A stretch of DNA of 64,000 nucleotides from Pseudomonas sp. GM48 (GCF_000282335.1 NZ_AKJM01000182.1:48106-112105), one strand, 5' to 3'; shown: positions 1 to 9,809, counted from the first letter of the stretch. Notes: generated from the letters alone by a model not told the origin. Program-made: numbers and translations.

Positions 1-783
1 GGACTCCAGCAGTTTTGTCTCACGGCGGCAGGAGGGACGCTGATCGAAGAGCGTAAATCAGCCTACATATTGCTCGAGCTGTTGGTCAGGCAAAATCTGA
101 TTGAGAAGATCGATTACCCGCAAATGCTTCATTGGACGCAAAAAGAAACCAGGCACCGTACTCGCGCCCAGGCTGCTGCGCATGTATTGCTCACGGCCTG
201 CACCACGACGGAAAACGGCGAACAAACTATTCGCGAACTTTTGGATGCGGCGCTGGGCCAGACGGCAGGGGTAAAAAATCATTTAACGCACCGACTGCAA
301 CAGACCTTAACTATCAAAGGCCTGCGGCTGAGCAATCCGGTATTGGAGGAAATTGTTGACTTCGCCTTGCAACCCTCCGCCACCCAATCACAGGTCAGTC
401 TGGTTGGGCGGGTGATGAATATTTACTATTTTCAAAATGACATTCTGCGTGCGGATCAGGCAGCCCTTAGACTGTTACGCAGTCCTTCCCTCCACCGGCT
501 CAGCTCCATGCAAAAACGAAGGCTATGTCATCACCTCGACAAATCCTTTCAATACCTTTATCGCCAGTTGTCCGAGCTCGAACTCCAGTTACACCTTCAG
601 GAACTGCGCCAACTGGACCCGTTGCTGGGGCGAGTTGTGGTCGTTGCTCTATGCAAATCAGGTCGCCCTAACAGAGACGGCTGGGCACGAAAGCTCACCG
701 CTGATGAAACCATTCATAGGTCGCTGCGAACGATTGTTCATGATTACCGACAGCATCGCTGGGTATCTATAGCTGCTACTTAA
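1..783 (+). CDS. Hypothetical protein, 5' end outside window
   Basis: The reading frame is open from the first base and closes with TAA at 783, so the gene begins upstream of the window. At least 260 codons are visible. A TTG at 70 is the first possible internal start but has no convincing ribosome site, so I treat the whole stretch as the 3' part of a longer gene. The product is leucine-, arginine- and glutamine-rich, mostly helical and soluble, with no signal peptide or membrane segment. I do not recognise the family. A clear terminator follows 12 bases after the stop, which supports a real gene end here. Confidence 0.6.
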   Translation, partial: GLQQFCLTAAGGTLIEERKSAYILLELLVRQNLIEKIDYPQMLHWTQKETRHRTRAQAAAHVLLTACTTTENGEQTIRELLDAALGQTAGVKNHLTHRLQQTLTIKGLRLSNPVLEEIVDFALQPSATQSQVSLVGRVMNIYYFQNDILRADQAALRLLRSPSLHRLSSMQKRRLCHHLDKSFQYLYRQLSELELQLHLQELRQLDPLLGRVVVVALCKSGRPNRDGWARKLTADETIHRSLRTIVHDYRQHRWVSIAAT

Positions 784-794
784 CGGTTAACCTT

Positions 795-818
795 CGGGCT
801 CTTAAGGCCCGTTTTTTC
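795..818 (+). terminator. Rho-independent terminator
   Basis: The stem CGGGC/GCCCG (795-799 with 807-811) is followed at once by six T residues. It closes the partial gene that ends at 783. Confidence 0.8.
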
Positions 819-990
819 CAGTTTCTGAAACGGCCCGGGCGGCTGATGCTGAATCGGAATCGATCATTCAAGTGCCCTGATAAATCAGACCTTGGCCTTG
901 AGTCTGACGTGTAGTCGCTTGAGCAACTGATCAAAGGTGTCTCGATTCAAGAAGCCGACTTATGTAGGCGGTAGGGATTCAGTACGCTGC

Positions 991-1260
991 TTACGCTGGA
1001 AAGGACATCATCGACTCGGTCAGACGGTGCTCGTAGGTTGCGGAAAAGACTTCACTGAGTCGATCGCCCAACAGACTCCAGGCACGTTTCTTCTCTTCGG
1101 CATAGTCGTGATGTAGGTAGTGGCGTCTCACTCGTGAGCCGGCCAGCACGTGGATTTGACAGCGATCGATAACGTCCAGGCTGACACCTAAGGGCCTGCA
1201 TTATAGTCGCGCCCGTACGGCGCAGGTCATGAGGCTTCCAAGTGTCGGCCAGGCTGTTAT
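991..1260 (-). pseudogene. Remnant of tyrosine integrase A C-terminus
   Basis: Read on the minus strand, this stretch matches the last quarter of the intact integrase at 21764-23218. It carries the HDLRRTGAT box, the RCQ..H / RRHYL region with the catalytic tyrosine, and the ending TESMMSFPA before a stop at 991-993. Frameshifts break the frame, and the N-terminal three quarters are absent. It is therefore a dead tail left by an earlier integration of the same integrase family. The other three copies in the window are at 21764-23218, 48121-48158 and 57735-58199. About 230 bases on its right (1261-1493) hold nothing I can identify. Confidence 0.75.
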
Positions 1261-1493
1261 TGACGTCTGTGTACACTGACCAAGAACGGCAGGTCGTTTT
1301 CTAACGACGAAATACGGATGAAAATGCTCTGTTGGGTTTATTCTTCCTAGCATAGCGCAATATTAAAAAGTAAGCGGCGATGCCAATCCTTGTCTGTAAA
1401 TCTATGCCAATGTGCTTTGCAATCCAGTTCGAGGACTGCCCTTCTCAGATGTAAACCAGACCTGGCCCTATAAAAACGTCAGATACGCCCCAC

Positions 1494-2336
1494 CTAAACA
1501 ACACCTCGACTGGCGTAGGTAACACTATCGCGAGAAGCTTGGTCCCAGGCCCAGTTCACCGTCTTGTTGAATCCGGCATTCGCCGGATCATTGAGCTTTC
1601 CCCAGTAGGCAAACGGGTACTTGCCATGCGCGAGGGGGGAGCCTGCTACAACAACCACAACGTGTCCGTTACCCGTCTCCATCCGCGCTCCGATCACGAA
1701 CTCGCCTCTTGCGGCAGCTGCAGCAGCTCTTTGTCCAGCCTGAGCATCCGATCCCAATTCTGTCCAGCCATTGGCTGAGGTCAACTGACCGACGATATCA
1801 TTGGCCTGTCCGGTCAACGTGATTGCAAATTCCTGAGCTACTGCCTTTGCGAAACCTGAGCAATCGGAAGCGTTTTCAGGGATTTTCAAAAGCTTCTCGC
1901 AGCTTTGCTTGATTCTGTCTGTGCTTGAGATGGTGGTGAAGAACTCGGTAGTAGAATGCAGGGAACGCGGACTCATGGTCGGGACAAATGATTGCCCCCC
2001 CCATTTCGGTATTTGTGTGCGGACAAATCCCTCAATGAAATCGGTACCAGCATAGCCAATACCCACAACACCGAAGAACATTTCGGCAGAGATATTTACA
2101 GTGGCGCTTGCTTGGAATCCAGTTACGGTGAGGATGCCGATGCCACCAGCGATCGCCCCAATAAAAAGGCTGAAGATCAAACGAGAAACGTCCAGCCCTT
2201 CCGAGCGAAGTGTCGTTCCTTCCGCCGCTGCTTCATCGCTCGCCTTCTTGAGGCCGACGATCGTGCGTAGCCCTTGCCCAAATGCGCCGGCAATGACACC
2301 GATCACGATAAGCTGCAAAAGCTCATACCCAGCCAT
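1494..2336 (-). CDS. Membrane-anchored Tae1/Tse1-like peptidoglycan amidase
   Basis: This 280-residue protein has two parts. Residues 1-110 contain three hydrophobic segments (about 5-25, 52-74 and 84-104). Residues 140-280 resemble Tae1/Tse1, the type VI secretion amidase that cuts the gamma-D-glutamyl-mDAP bond. Visible matches are ASDCSGF with the likely catalytic Cys159, the QANDIV and WTELGSDA stretches, and GNGHVVVVV with His225, then a KYPFAYWG segment as in Tse1 (KYP..W.G). Known Tae1 proteins are about 150 residues and lack membrane segments, so the fusion is unusual. AAAGGA precedes the ATG. No Tai1-like immunity gene with a signal peptide is visible on either side. The gene could be an orphan effector, a membrane-tethered lysin, or part of the large block that starts at 3900. 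The amidase call is fairly sure; the role is inference. Confidence 0.7.
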   Translation of the reverse strand: MAGYELLQLIVIGVIAGAFGQGLRTIVGLKKASDEAAAEGTTLRSEGLDVSRLIFSLFIGAIAGGIGILTVTGFQASATVNISAEMFFGVVGIGYAGTDFIEGFVRTQIPKWGGQSFVPTMSPRSLHSTTEFFTTISSTDRIKQSCEKLLKIPENASDCSGFAKAVAQEFAITLTGQANDIVGQLTSANGWTELGSDAQAGQRAAAAAARGEFVIGARMETGNGHVVVVVAGSPLAHGKYPFAYWGKLNDPANAGFNKTVNWAWDQASRDSVTYASRGVV

Positions 2337-2957
2337 GGCTTATTCCTTTCATCCTTAATGTTTGAGTAGATGGTAGACGAACCCTACGATTGGTCAAAAT
2401 AGACGTACCAGGGATGTTTTGGAGTAGTTATGCATTTTGGCCGACTTGATCCATCCGGCGATTTTGAAAGCGTAAAATCCATCGAAAACGCGCAGACACG
2501 CCGTTCGCTTCTATGTTTTAAACCGATGCAAGCGCCTAGAAGCAGCCATGCTCCAGCGTCGGTACGAAATAGTCTTCCGGTAATGTGCAGATGCCACTCA
2601 ATTCGGGGCGTTGTTCCTAGATTTGTAGATGACTAGCCGCCTTAGGTTGGTTTCAATCGGTTCCAAGAGGCAGCTATTGGCCAATTTTGTTGAAAAAATC
2701 GGATTTTCAGCTGGCCTGAACTCAAGCCCGATCTCCATTGGAGAGCCTAATCACCACATTGAGTGGATTCTCGGCTCTTCGTTGACCTTTGCTGCGCTGT
2801 TATTGGATTGGTTTGAGTTTTTTTTGCCTAGTGCCATCGAAAATGGTGCAGCTGCAGGATCGAGATTTTCTTCTCCTTTCGGTGGGCCCCGAATAGATCC
2901 ATCAGTAAGTCGAGTGGGCATGTAGCGCTGACTCTTGGTCCGTTGGAGGTAATGGAA
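2337..2957. other. Gene-poor stretch with a degenerate repeat end
   Basis: No open frame here looks like a real gene. Bases 2675-2702 (core TTGTTGAAAAAATCGG) match, with about five differences in 28 by eye, the left end of the inverted-repeat element at 15845-16035. A decayed mobile-element end probably lies here. Confidence 0.4.
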
Positions 2958-3318
2958 TTACTGGGCCAGGGCTTTTCTGGGTTTCTTTGGCGCGTTCGTT
3001 GCTGTCGTGTTTGAAGGGCTTTCTGAAGCTTCTGCCGTTGCCGGTGGCCGCTCGGTCTTTTCGATAGCGATTGAGCCCGAGAAGGCGGCCGGGCTTGTCC
3101 CCGCGTCCTAAATCAAAGCCGGTGGCAGTTTCTGGAAGGTGAATCCGTCAGACCAGGCTGACTCGCTCGTGACAATTGCTTTCCAGATGGCCTTGCCGTC
3201 GATGCTTGGGAGGGCAATGCCGTGTTCCTGCAAGACGTTGAATACGACGATGTTTCCTTCTGGGGTGCCGTTGACGCCTTGAGAGAGCAGGTGAGCGCGG
3301 AGTTGGTCTGAGACGGTT
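2958..3318 (-). pseudogene. C-terminal remnant of a MobH/TraI_2-type conjugative relaxase
   Basis: Minus-strand translation from 3318 reads SDQLRAHLLSQGVNG, then LQEHGIALP, DGKAIWKAIVTS, FTFQKLPPALI, a TAG stop (3108-3110), then about 49 in-frame codons to TAA at 2958-2960. The pattern is that of the C-terminal domain of integrative-element relaxases (TraI_2 family), which usually continues SPALIW. The TAG therefore looks like a TGG tryptophan codon changed to a stop, with the low-complexity tail still open behind it. The upstream end is cut by TAA at about 3319. The relaxase nicks DNA to start conjugation. Only this tail survives, so the island is not self-mobile through it. The assignment rests on recalled family patterns. 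Confidence 0.55.
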
Positions 3319-3368
3319 TAATTTTATTAATCGGGTTTGGCTTTAGACGTATTAACCCTTGGCTAGGA

Positions 3369-3398
3369 CGAAAAAGAAAGCGCCCCAAAGGGCGCTTT
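3369..3398 (-). terminator. Rho-independent terminator, minus strand
   Basis: A nine-base-pair stem AAAGCGCCC/GGGCGCTTT (3377-3385 with 3390-3398) is followed, on the minus strand, by a T-rich run. It lies just downstream of the RadC-like tail that ends at 3424. Confidence 0.7.
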
Positions 3399-3423
3399 AC
3401 AGTCAGTCGCAAATGTACTGCGG

Positions 3424-3518
3424 TTAAAGGAGGCCGGCTTCATCAGCTAGGGAGAAGGGTTCTCCTTTGCCAATGATGAAGTGATCCCGGTTCGATGTCC
3501 GCTTGCGGAGGAGATTCA
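3424..3518 (-). pseudogene. C-terminal remnant of a RadC-family (JAB domain) protein
   Basis: The minus strand reads DHFIIGKGEPFSLADEAGLL and stops at TAA (3424-3426). This matches the typical RadC ending (LDH.IVG...SLAE.GLL). Just upstream a one-base shift seems to separate ADI from RDHF, so the remnant is broken. RadC-like proteins are common cargo of integrative conjugative elements, and a relaxase tail lies 100 bases away, so both are probably relics of one element. The length is too short for certainty. Confidence 0.45.
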
Positions 3519-3741
3519 CGCAATTAGATTGTCAGTTCGAGGTCACTTGGGTTTGGTTCGTCTGCTCTAGACGTGAGCTTGTGAGCGAGAGTCAACGCTC
3601 CGCATTGAAACTCGAGTGCACGTTGCACGATCTGTCTTGGATATACCGATACCGAATTTACGGTTCCGTAGGAGAGATGTTCAGACGCAATGACGCGATG
3701 CTTGAGGTCAAGAAATAGACAAGTAAATATTTTTGTACCTC

Positions 3742-3770
3742 ATTGGAGATCTGCTCCAATTTTTTATAAT
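3742..3770 (+). promoter_or_regulatory. Hairpin with T-tract overlapping a candidate promoter
   Basis: ATTGGAG/CTCCAAT (3742-3748 with 3754-3760) followed by six Ts looks like a terminator. The same bases also contain TTGGAG (3743-3748) and TATAAT (3765-3770) with a 16-base spacer. That is a plausible sigma-70 promoter about 130 bases ahead of the giant gene at 3900. The two roles cannot be separated by eye. The remaining sequence between 3519 and 3899 shows no credible gene. Confidence 0.4.
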
Positions 3771-3899
3771 GATCTATGCTCCCCCGAATCAGTGACTCTC
3801 GCTACAGCTTTTTGTTTTTCGCTAGATCAACCTAGTGCGACCGGTTATGTGACGAATTCGTGACCGAATTTCTCGGATATCTCGTTTCGGAGGTGGAAA

Positions 3900-6800
3900 A
3901 TGACAGACCCAGACTGGGACCTTGGGCTAGCGAAGAAGACAGTAACGCTAGCTATGCCGCGCTCACTGAACGGGGACTCGGGCGATCCAGTCGAAGAGAT
4001 CTTTAGAGTCACAAATTATGAAAAGGGGTGCGTGCTCCGGGCCACGAGGCCTCGTGACCATGTTGATCTCACCTTTCATATCCTAGGTTTAAAGTGCAGT
4101 GGCTTAGGCTCGAGCGCAAGCCAACCGCGCCTCACGACGATCAACAGCATTGCGAATCGCAAGCTCCTAATACTATTCCCTCCGCAACATATCGCAGAGC
4201 AAATCAAAGATAAGCCATTAGGCGATGATGCTTGCCAATCGGCGGAAGCATGGGGGGCGATGCGAGTTCGAATGTCGCGACCATCGCGCCTTGTATTCTC
4301 CATCCCAAAAACAGCGCGTTGGACACCGCGCATTTTGCTTGATGAATTGACCGATTGGTCACGTCTCATCCCGATCGTGCACAAACGTGCCGATATTGGC
4401 GTCGAGATTGCGGCTCAACTGGAGGCGGCCTTCCCTGGCTATTCATCAGCAACTTTACAGGGCTTGGACTTCAGTACTGCGCAGAAGCTGATTGTCGACC
4501 AGTTCGAGGGCCCTAGCGAGAGTGAAACAGCGCTCGAAATGGCAGGTCGACTGATCTTTTCGCCTTCTTCTTCTGGGCGCTGGATCGTGCCAGATGAACT
4601 GCCTGAAAGTGGCGCCACGCCTCTCTGGACTGCTCGGCTCGATCGTGCAGGCCGCTCGTCGGTCCGTGCCTTGTGGTCTACTCGACTAGAACCTCTTCGC
4701 CTTCCCACGAACCTAGACAAACAGGAGCCTGCTGGTGAGGCGATGCTATCGCTTGACCGCCAAAATCATTGGGACATCGTTTTACAGACGTCGATCTACG
4801 GGTGGCCGGCATTACGGAATTTAGCGCCTGAGGGGATAACGTCCTTGCACCAGGCCCAAACTGAATCAGACACAGTTGCAATCCCGAAACCAACAGTGGT
4901 GCGGCCCGATGCAGTCATCGGCTTTCTGAACGAGATCGACACGGCACCTACGCATAACTACGCCAACCAAGATTCCGGCATCGCGATCGCTCGGCCGTTC
5001 GAAGACGGTGACATAAGTGTCAGCGCGCTAGGTGGATTGACTGCAATGACATGGCGAGGAGATCCACCGAGCATATTTTGGACCGCCGACGGTGAGCCAA
5101 CCGGTGTTCTGCTCGAGCGCTTATTTTATCGTGGCTATCTCGGACGCGATACCGAGGTCGTAGCCGTCGAAAAGGGTTATTTGTTCCCACTCGGTATTCG
5201 CGCCTCACTTCTGACGGTGTGTGAGCGCGTGATCTATCCAGACTATGCGGGCAATCCGGTTTCTTACCTCATTCGTCGTCGTTTTATCGTTACACCGCGC
5301 AAACCGCGGAGCTATCCGGGTCCGTATCAACCGTTTGAGGGACGCGAGTTTCCACCTCGTCGAGTACAGCTCAAAACACTCGTCACGCCCGATCTTGCGA
5401 AACTAGTCAACGTGCCTCTCCAGCTTCCGCCCGCATCGGAGCCTCTACCGAATCAGTCGATATTCTGGCCCCAGATGGTGCAAGGCTCGATCGTCTCGGA
5501 CATCCTTTTCGAATGGTCGACCGAAGACGCAGGGAGTGTCCGCAGCAAGTTGATTTTTGTTCTTAACAACGTCGTCGGTCGTCAGGACGCGATGCGAGCG
5601 CTCGTGGATTACTACAACGGGGAAATTGATCATCGCCGCATGGCCTGGCTCGGTGGCGCCCGCCACCATTACGCGGAGCCGAATCGGGAAGGTGATACAA
5701 GTTTCGATACAACGAGCTGGCTGCTCTCGGCGCAGGGGCGTCGAGACGGTCTGAATGGCGAGGAGCATTTTGCGTGCGACGGCCGAATGGAGGGCGCAAG
5801 CCAGCCACCTTTTTACCCAATGATGGACCGGGGCTTTGTCAGTATGCAGAGCGTCGAACAGATGCTCGGGCTCCCGCACGGCCAAGTGGAGGTTCGCTAT
5901 TTCGACGGCTACAAGCGCGATGGCATTGATACCGATCACGAGATCTTCCTGACACTGAGGCAGGACGCATTAGCGCTACGAGCCTCGGCTAAATCAGAGC
6001 GTAGCGGTGGTATAGCCTCTCCTGATCTCAATGTAGCCGCGATCTCACGCCTGACAGGTCCGGTTGGAGGTAAGAAGAACCAGGCGCTACTAGCAACAGG
6101 GGAGCTCGACTTTGGTAGCGCTGCTGCCGGGGCGTTCGATCCCGCCCAGTTCTTTGGTGATGCGAAGCTTCTCGGAGTGGTTCTCCTCTCCGATATCGTC
6201 AAGGTCGCTACCGCTGCGCTCTCGCTCAATCAAGCCCCGCAGCTTATTGACGAGACGCTTTTCGGAGCGCGTGCTGATCTTGAACTGGTGCAAAAGGTCG
6301 CAAGCGACTTGCGTGAGGCGCTTTATGGCGCCGATGGCACGAGCGGCCTCGTTGCTCGTCTGGAAGCCGGCATAGCGAAGGCCGACAATGTTCTGGCCGG
6401 CGGGAGCTTGTCATTGGCCGATGTTTATCCAAGTTTAACCAATGCAATGGCTCCTCTCCGAGGTCAGCCAGCAGAAATCAAAAAACTACTGGACACAGTG
6501 ATCTCCGCAAAAAAACCGGAGGAAGTCAGGATGCCGATTGGCACCTTGGTACCCAAGGTCCGCACCCTGCTTGATGCCATTGCGGATGTGATCAAAGATC
6601 CTGTTCCTGACGCATTCGAAAAGATCATAACGACCGTACGGGATATTTTTGAAACCCTTTTCCGAGGCGCGGAAGAGCAAGTCCAGAAGCTTGCAGCAAA
6701 TGCTTTTCGACTTCTCCTAGAATGGCTTAAGGATTCGTTTTGCGATGCAGTCGACATAGATGGTTTCGGTTCGATCCTGTTTGGTGACCGCGGCACACTT

Positions 6801-9800
6801 AGCTGTGCGGAGATCTTTGCCGACCCGCGAGCTGCTCTAAAGGCGATATCAGAAGGCCTCTATGGGGCTGTCTTCGATGACGCTTGGGCCAGTTTGGCCA
6901 AAATCCTCGTGCTCGAGACTGATTTGCGCACCAGGCTCGATCTTGAACTGGACCAGAAGCGCGAGGCGATCAATATCGCATTGCGAGCAGGCGTTGCACT
7001 GATCGCCAGTAGGCTTGCGGTCCTCAATCCTGTCCTCGAGGATGTTCGGGACCAGGCGATTCAGGATCGCTTTGTTTCCGCGGTTATCGGGGATTTGACG
7101 CCGCTTCTGCAACCTCATAGCGACTTGATGACGCCTCAAGAGGCGCTTGATTTTGCGTCGGGCATCTTGGACCAGTTCCCTGATCAAGCAAGGGCGTCAA
7201 TCGAAAATCGCCTAAGGGAACTGTTGGCTACAATTTGGCCAATCCCGAACATCGAGGCCCAACTGCTCCTTGACGAGCTATCTGATCTGGTTCGACGGGA
7301 GTTAAAGCAGAGACTCATCGATCCCCTCATCAAGCAAGGGCGTGACCTCGCCGATCGCCTCACTGATGTGGTCGCCGCAGCCGCGCGGTCTGGGTACGAG
7401 CGCATTCTCAAAGTTGTGACCGGTCTGTTCGACGCGATTATCGAGAGCAGTGCAATCGCTGCCATCGCCAAAGCTGGGCGCGCCACTCAGGCGGTGTGCG
7501 ACGCTGTCGGCGACGCTGCGAAATTGATCGGCGACGGCGTGATGGCGGCGAACGCCGGCCTTGAGGCGAATGCCCAGGAAATCATAGATGCCGCAAAACG
7601 GATCCAGGTACCTGCAGATCCTGTCGGACGACCACTCCACGTGGCGCTAGCCTCACTGACCTCCGCTGCCGAACAAGCGCTTGCGGTCACTAGGAAAGTG
7701 AACCTTGAGCGACAAAAGCTTGTCAATGTCGCGGGCACAATATGCTCCTCGACGCGTGACTATCTTGATCCTGTAGCCGCCATTATTCGCCTTCGCGAAA
7801 GTGTGACTGGAACCCTTACCGAGATCGCTCGCCAGTGCGAGGCAATCGATTCTATTTTCTCAAGCGGTCAGCCGACCGCGAGCGACCGTGCAGCGCTGGA
7901 AGAAGCAATAGCACAATGCGCCACACTGGCTAGCGGAATTACCGGCATCAACGAGCTTAGATTGCCGTCCCAGACTCTGGACGCCGCCATCGTAAGCATT
8001 CAACAAGCCGGGCTCGGCACGGTCAAGTACCGTGATAGCCTCGTCGTGATCGTTGGTAAGGTAACGACCCAAGCGGCCGCACTTTACGGTGAGCTTGGCC
8101 AGGCGATCGACCCGGGGCGGTTACGGGAACTCCTTGAGGCCAGCGTCCGGCAGTTCCAGAGTGACCTTGACCGGAACTTCGCAGCGTTTTTGCTCCAGAG
8201 CGTTGGGTTCACGCCCACAGCGCTTGCTGCGATTGAGTACGCGGCCGGGAAGGCGTTGAGCTCTTTCGTCACTTACCTCCTGCCCATTTACGACGCTGTT
8301 GAAAAAATACTTGCAACTATCCTGAATCCGCCTGCCGATCCGGTCCTGAGAAAAGTATACGGACTCGCGTTGGGCGGGGACGCGAAAGTTCTTGCACTTC
8401 AAGCCGCGCGAGCCAGCCTTGGCCAAGAGCGGACGGCTGTTAAAGCAATTGCGCAATCACATAATCCGAACCTCGATCAGGTCACTGCGCTTGTCGTCTC
8501 CTATCGAAACGGTGGCGGTGCGCTGCCCGAGGTGATTAAAGCCGTCGAGGCGTTAGGCCTTACCGATGTCGGCCAGACGTTGACCGAGGCATTGTGCGAA
8601 GAGCTTCGGAAAATTGAGGAGGAAATGCGGGCGCTTGTGCTGCAACTAGTGCCGACGAAGCTGCAAACCCGTTATTTCTGGCCAACCCAGCTGAAGCGTT
8701 TTCCAGACTCTGATGAATGGGTCTTCAATCCCAGCGACACAGCGCCACCGACAAGCTTGCCGAGCGTACCACCAGCGAATCATCCTGCCTCTAATGCTGG
8801 TTTCATTTGGCATCTGTGGATCGACGGACGCTTCTCATTCGACATAGTCACTGGGCAGCGAGAGGTCGAGATAGTAGGCATCCTACGTCCGTTCGAGCTG
8901 CGGTTGCTTGGCAAACAATTCGAAATGCTGACAATCGCGTTCGACGAGACGCGCTTCACCTCCAAAAATGGTGCTGCCCCTGACTTCGCGGTGAAGGTAA
9001 AAGATGTAAAGATCGGGCCGTATCTGGAGTTTGTTAAAACGCTGCAGGAGTGGCTCGCTCCTCAAGGTAGCGGTTTCTACCTAAAGCCCACTGAACAATA
9101 TCCTGGCGTTGAGGTCGGCTATATTTACGATGCTGGCATCATCCAGATCGGTACGCTCCAATTTATCAATGTTGCCTTCCGTATCGCCGCTATTCTCCCA
9201 TTCTCCACTGACAGCGTTTCGGGAGGACAAGCCAGATTCGTCTTTGCTCTCGCCAGCAGGGAACGGCCCTTCCTGATCTCGAGCCCGCCTTATGGAGGGG
9301 GGGGCTGGGTCACGATCACTTGTACTTCGGAACAGGTTGAGTCACTCGACCTCGCGTTCGTGTTCGGTGGTGTCGCGGCTATCAAGTTCGGGCCGCTCGA
9401 TGCTCAAGGACGCATTGTCGCTGGCATTCGTGTCCAGAGCCTAGCCGCTGTTAATGGAAAGCGAGCCCATGTCATCACGGCGATCTTCGAGGCCGTGGGG
9501 GAAGGAAACATCGCCTGCTTCTCGATCTGCGTGAGTATCCGAATAACTCTGACGCAGACGTCCCCGGGGGGAGCTCTTTACGGTGAAACCACCTATCGGT
9601 TCTCATTCAAAGTGGGCTTCCTCCGCCTGACATACAGTGTTTCGGCCCGCTATCGTTTGTCCAACGGCAGTGATCCTCAGGCACTGGAAGCTTTGAGCGG
9701 ATCCACGGCCCTTGGCGTGGGCTTCATTCAATCGATCGTCCCTAACAAGGAAACCGAGTGGCAGGCGTACCGCCTCCACTTTGACCTTGAACTGCTGGAG

Positions 9801-9809
9801 GCAGCATGA
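3900..9809 (+). CDS. Giant protein of unknown function, 1969 residues (block gene 1)
   Basis: I do not recognise this protein. A strong ribosome site (GGAGGTGG) precedes the ATG. Residues 1-770 are mixed and aromatic-rich. Residues about 770-1590 form a long, almost purely helical stretch with many alanine, leucine and acidic/basic repeats (for example VVAAAARSGYERIL), like a coiled or amphipathic rod. Residues about 1600-1969 turn beta-rich, with repeated aromatic and glycine patterns. There is no signal peptide and no obvious transmembrane helix. The stop overlaps the next start (ATGA, 9806-9809), so the two giant proteins are translationally coupled. With the L,D-transpeptidase-like gene that follows, this forms one operon. 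It could be a secreted or assembled structure, a toxin-like body or a scaffold; that is inference. Base composition differs little from the chromosome. Confidence 0.85.
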   Translation: MTDPDWDLGLAKKTVTLAMPRSLNGDSGDPVEEIFRVTNYEKGCVLRATRPRDHVDLTFHILGLKCSGLGSSASQPRLTTINSIANRKLLILFPPQHIAEQIKDKPLGDDACQSAEAWGAMRVRMSRPSRLVFSIPKTARWTPRILLDELTDWSRLIPIVHKRADIGVEIAAQLEAAFPGYSSATLQGLDFSTAQKLIVDQFEGPSESETALEMAGRLIFSPSSSGRWIVPDELPESGATPLWTARLDRAGRSSVRALWSTRLEPLRLPTNLDKQEPAGEAMLSLDRQNHWDIVLQTSIYGWPALRNLAPEGITSLHQAQTESDTVAIPKPTVVRPDAVIGFLNEIDTAPTHNYANQDSGIAIARPFEDGDISVSALGGLTAMTWRGDPPSIFWTADGEPTGVLLERLFYRGYLGRDTEVVAVEKGYLFPLGIRASLLTVCERVIYPDYAGNPVSYLIRRRFIVTPRKPRSYPGPYQPFEGREFPPRRVQLKTLVTPDLAKLVNVPLQLPPASEPLPNQSIFWPQMVQGSIVSDILFEWSTEDAGSVRSKLIFVLNNVVGRQDAMRALVDYYNGEIDHRRMAWLGGARHHYAEPNREGDTSFDTTSWLLSAQGRRDGLNGEEHFACDGRMEGASQPPFYPMMDRGFVSMQSVEQMLGLPHGQVEVRYFDGYKRDGIDTDHEIFLTLRQDALALRASAKSERSGGIASPDLNVAAISRLTGPVGGKKNQALLATGELDFGSAAAGAFDPAQFFGDAKLLGVVLLSDIVKVATAALSLNQAPQLIDETLFGARADLELVQKVASDLREALYGADGTSGLVARLEAGIAKADNVLAGGSLSLADVYPSLTNAMAPLRGQPAEIKKLLDTVISAKKPEEVRMPIGTLVPKVRTLLDAIADVIKDPVPDAFEKIITTVRDIFETLFRGAEEQVQKLAANAFRLLLEWLKDSFCDAVDIDGFGSILFGDRGTLSCAEIFADPRAALKAISEGLYGAVFDDAWASLAKILVLETDLRTRLDLELDQKREAINIALRAGVALIASRLAVLNPVLEDVRDQAIQDRFVSAVIGDLTPLLQPHSDLMTPQEALDFASGILDQFPDQARASIENRLRELLATIWPIPNIEAQLLLDELSDLVRRELKQRLIDPLIKQGRDLADRLTDVVAAAARSGYERILKVVTGLFDAIIESSAIAAIAKAGRATQAVCDAVGDAAKLIGDGVMAANAGLEANAQEIIDAAKRIQVPADPVGRPLHVALASLTSAAEQALAVTRKVNLERQKLVNVAGTICSSTRDYLDPVAAIIRLRESVTGTLTEIARQCEAIDSIFSSGQPTASDRAALEEAIAQCATLASGITGINELRLPSQTLDAAIVSIQQAGLGTVKYRDSLVVIVGKVTTQAAALYGELGQAIDPGRLRELLEASVRQFQSDLDRNFAAFLLQSVGFTPTALAAIEYAAGKALSSFVTYLLPIYDAVEKILATILNPPADPVLRKVYGLALGGDAKVLALQAARASLGQERTAVKAIAQSHNPNLDQVTALVVSYRNGGGALPEVIKAVEALGLTDVGQTLTEALCEELRKIEEEMRALVLQLVPTKLQTRYFWPTQLKRFPDSDEWVFNPSDTAPPTSLPSVPPANHPASNAGFIWHLWIDGRFSFDIVTGQREVEIVGILRPFELRLLGKQFEMLTIAFDETRFTSKNGAAPDFAVKVKDVKIGPYLEFVKTLQEWLAPQGSGFYLKPTEQYPGVEVGYIYDAGIIQIGTLQFINVAFRIAAILPFSTDSVSGGQARFVFALASRERPFLISSPPYGGGGWVTITCTSEQVESLDLAFVFGGVAAIKFGPLDAQGRIVAGIRVQSLAAVNGKRAHVITAIFEAVGEGNIACFSICVSIRITLTQTSPGGALYGETTYRFSFKVGFLRLTYSVSARYRLSNGSDPQALEALSGSTALGVGFIQSIVPNKETEWQAYRLHFDLELLEAA

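Noticed and set aside
2430..2925. Two short plus-strand frames between the amidase and the relaxase tail
   Set aside because: No ribosome sites, no coherent composition, and a degenerate repeat end runs through them.
3503..3718. 71-residue plus-strand frame ahead of the giant gene
   Set aside because: It overlaps the RadC-like tail on the other strand and has an unusual composition; the hairpin behind it is equally explained as part of the promoter region.
5445..5939. 164-residue minus-strand frame inside the first giant gene
   Set aside because: It lies wholly opposite a strong plus-strand gene, has no ribosome site and reads as a composition shadow.
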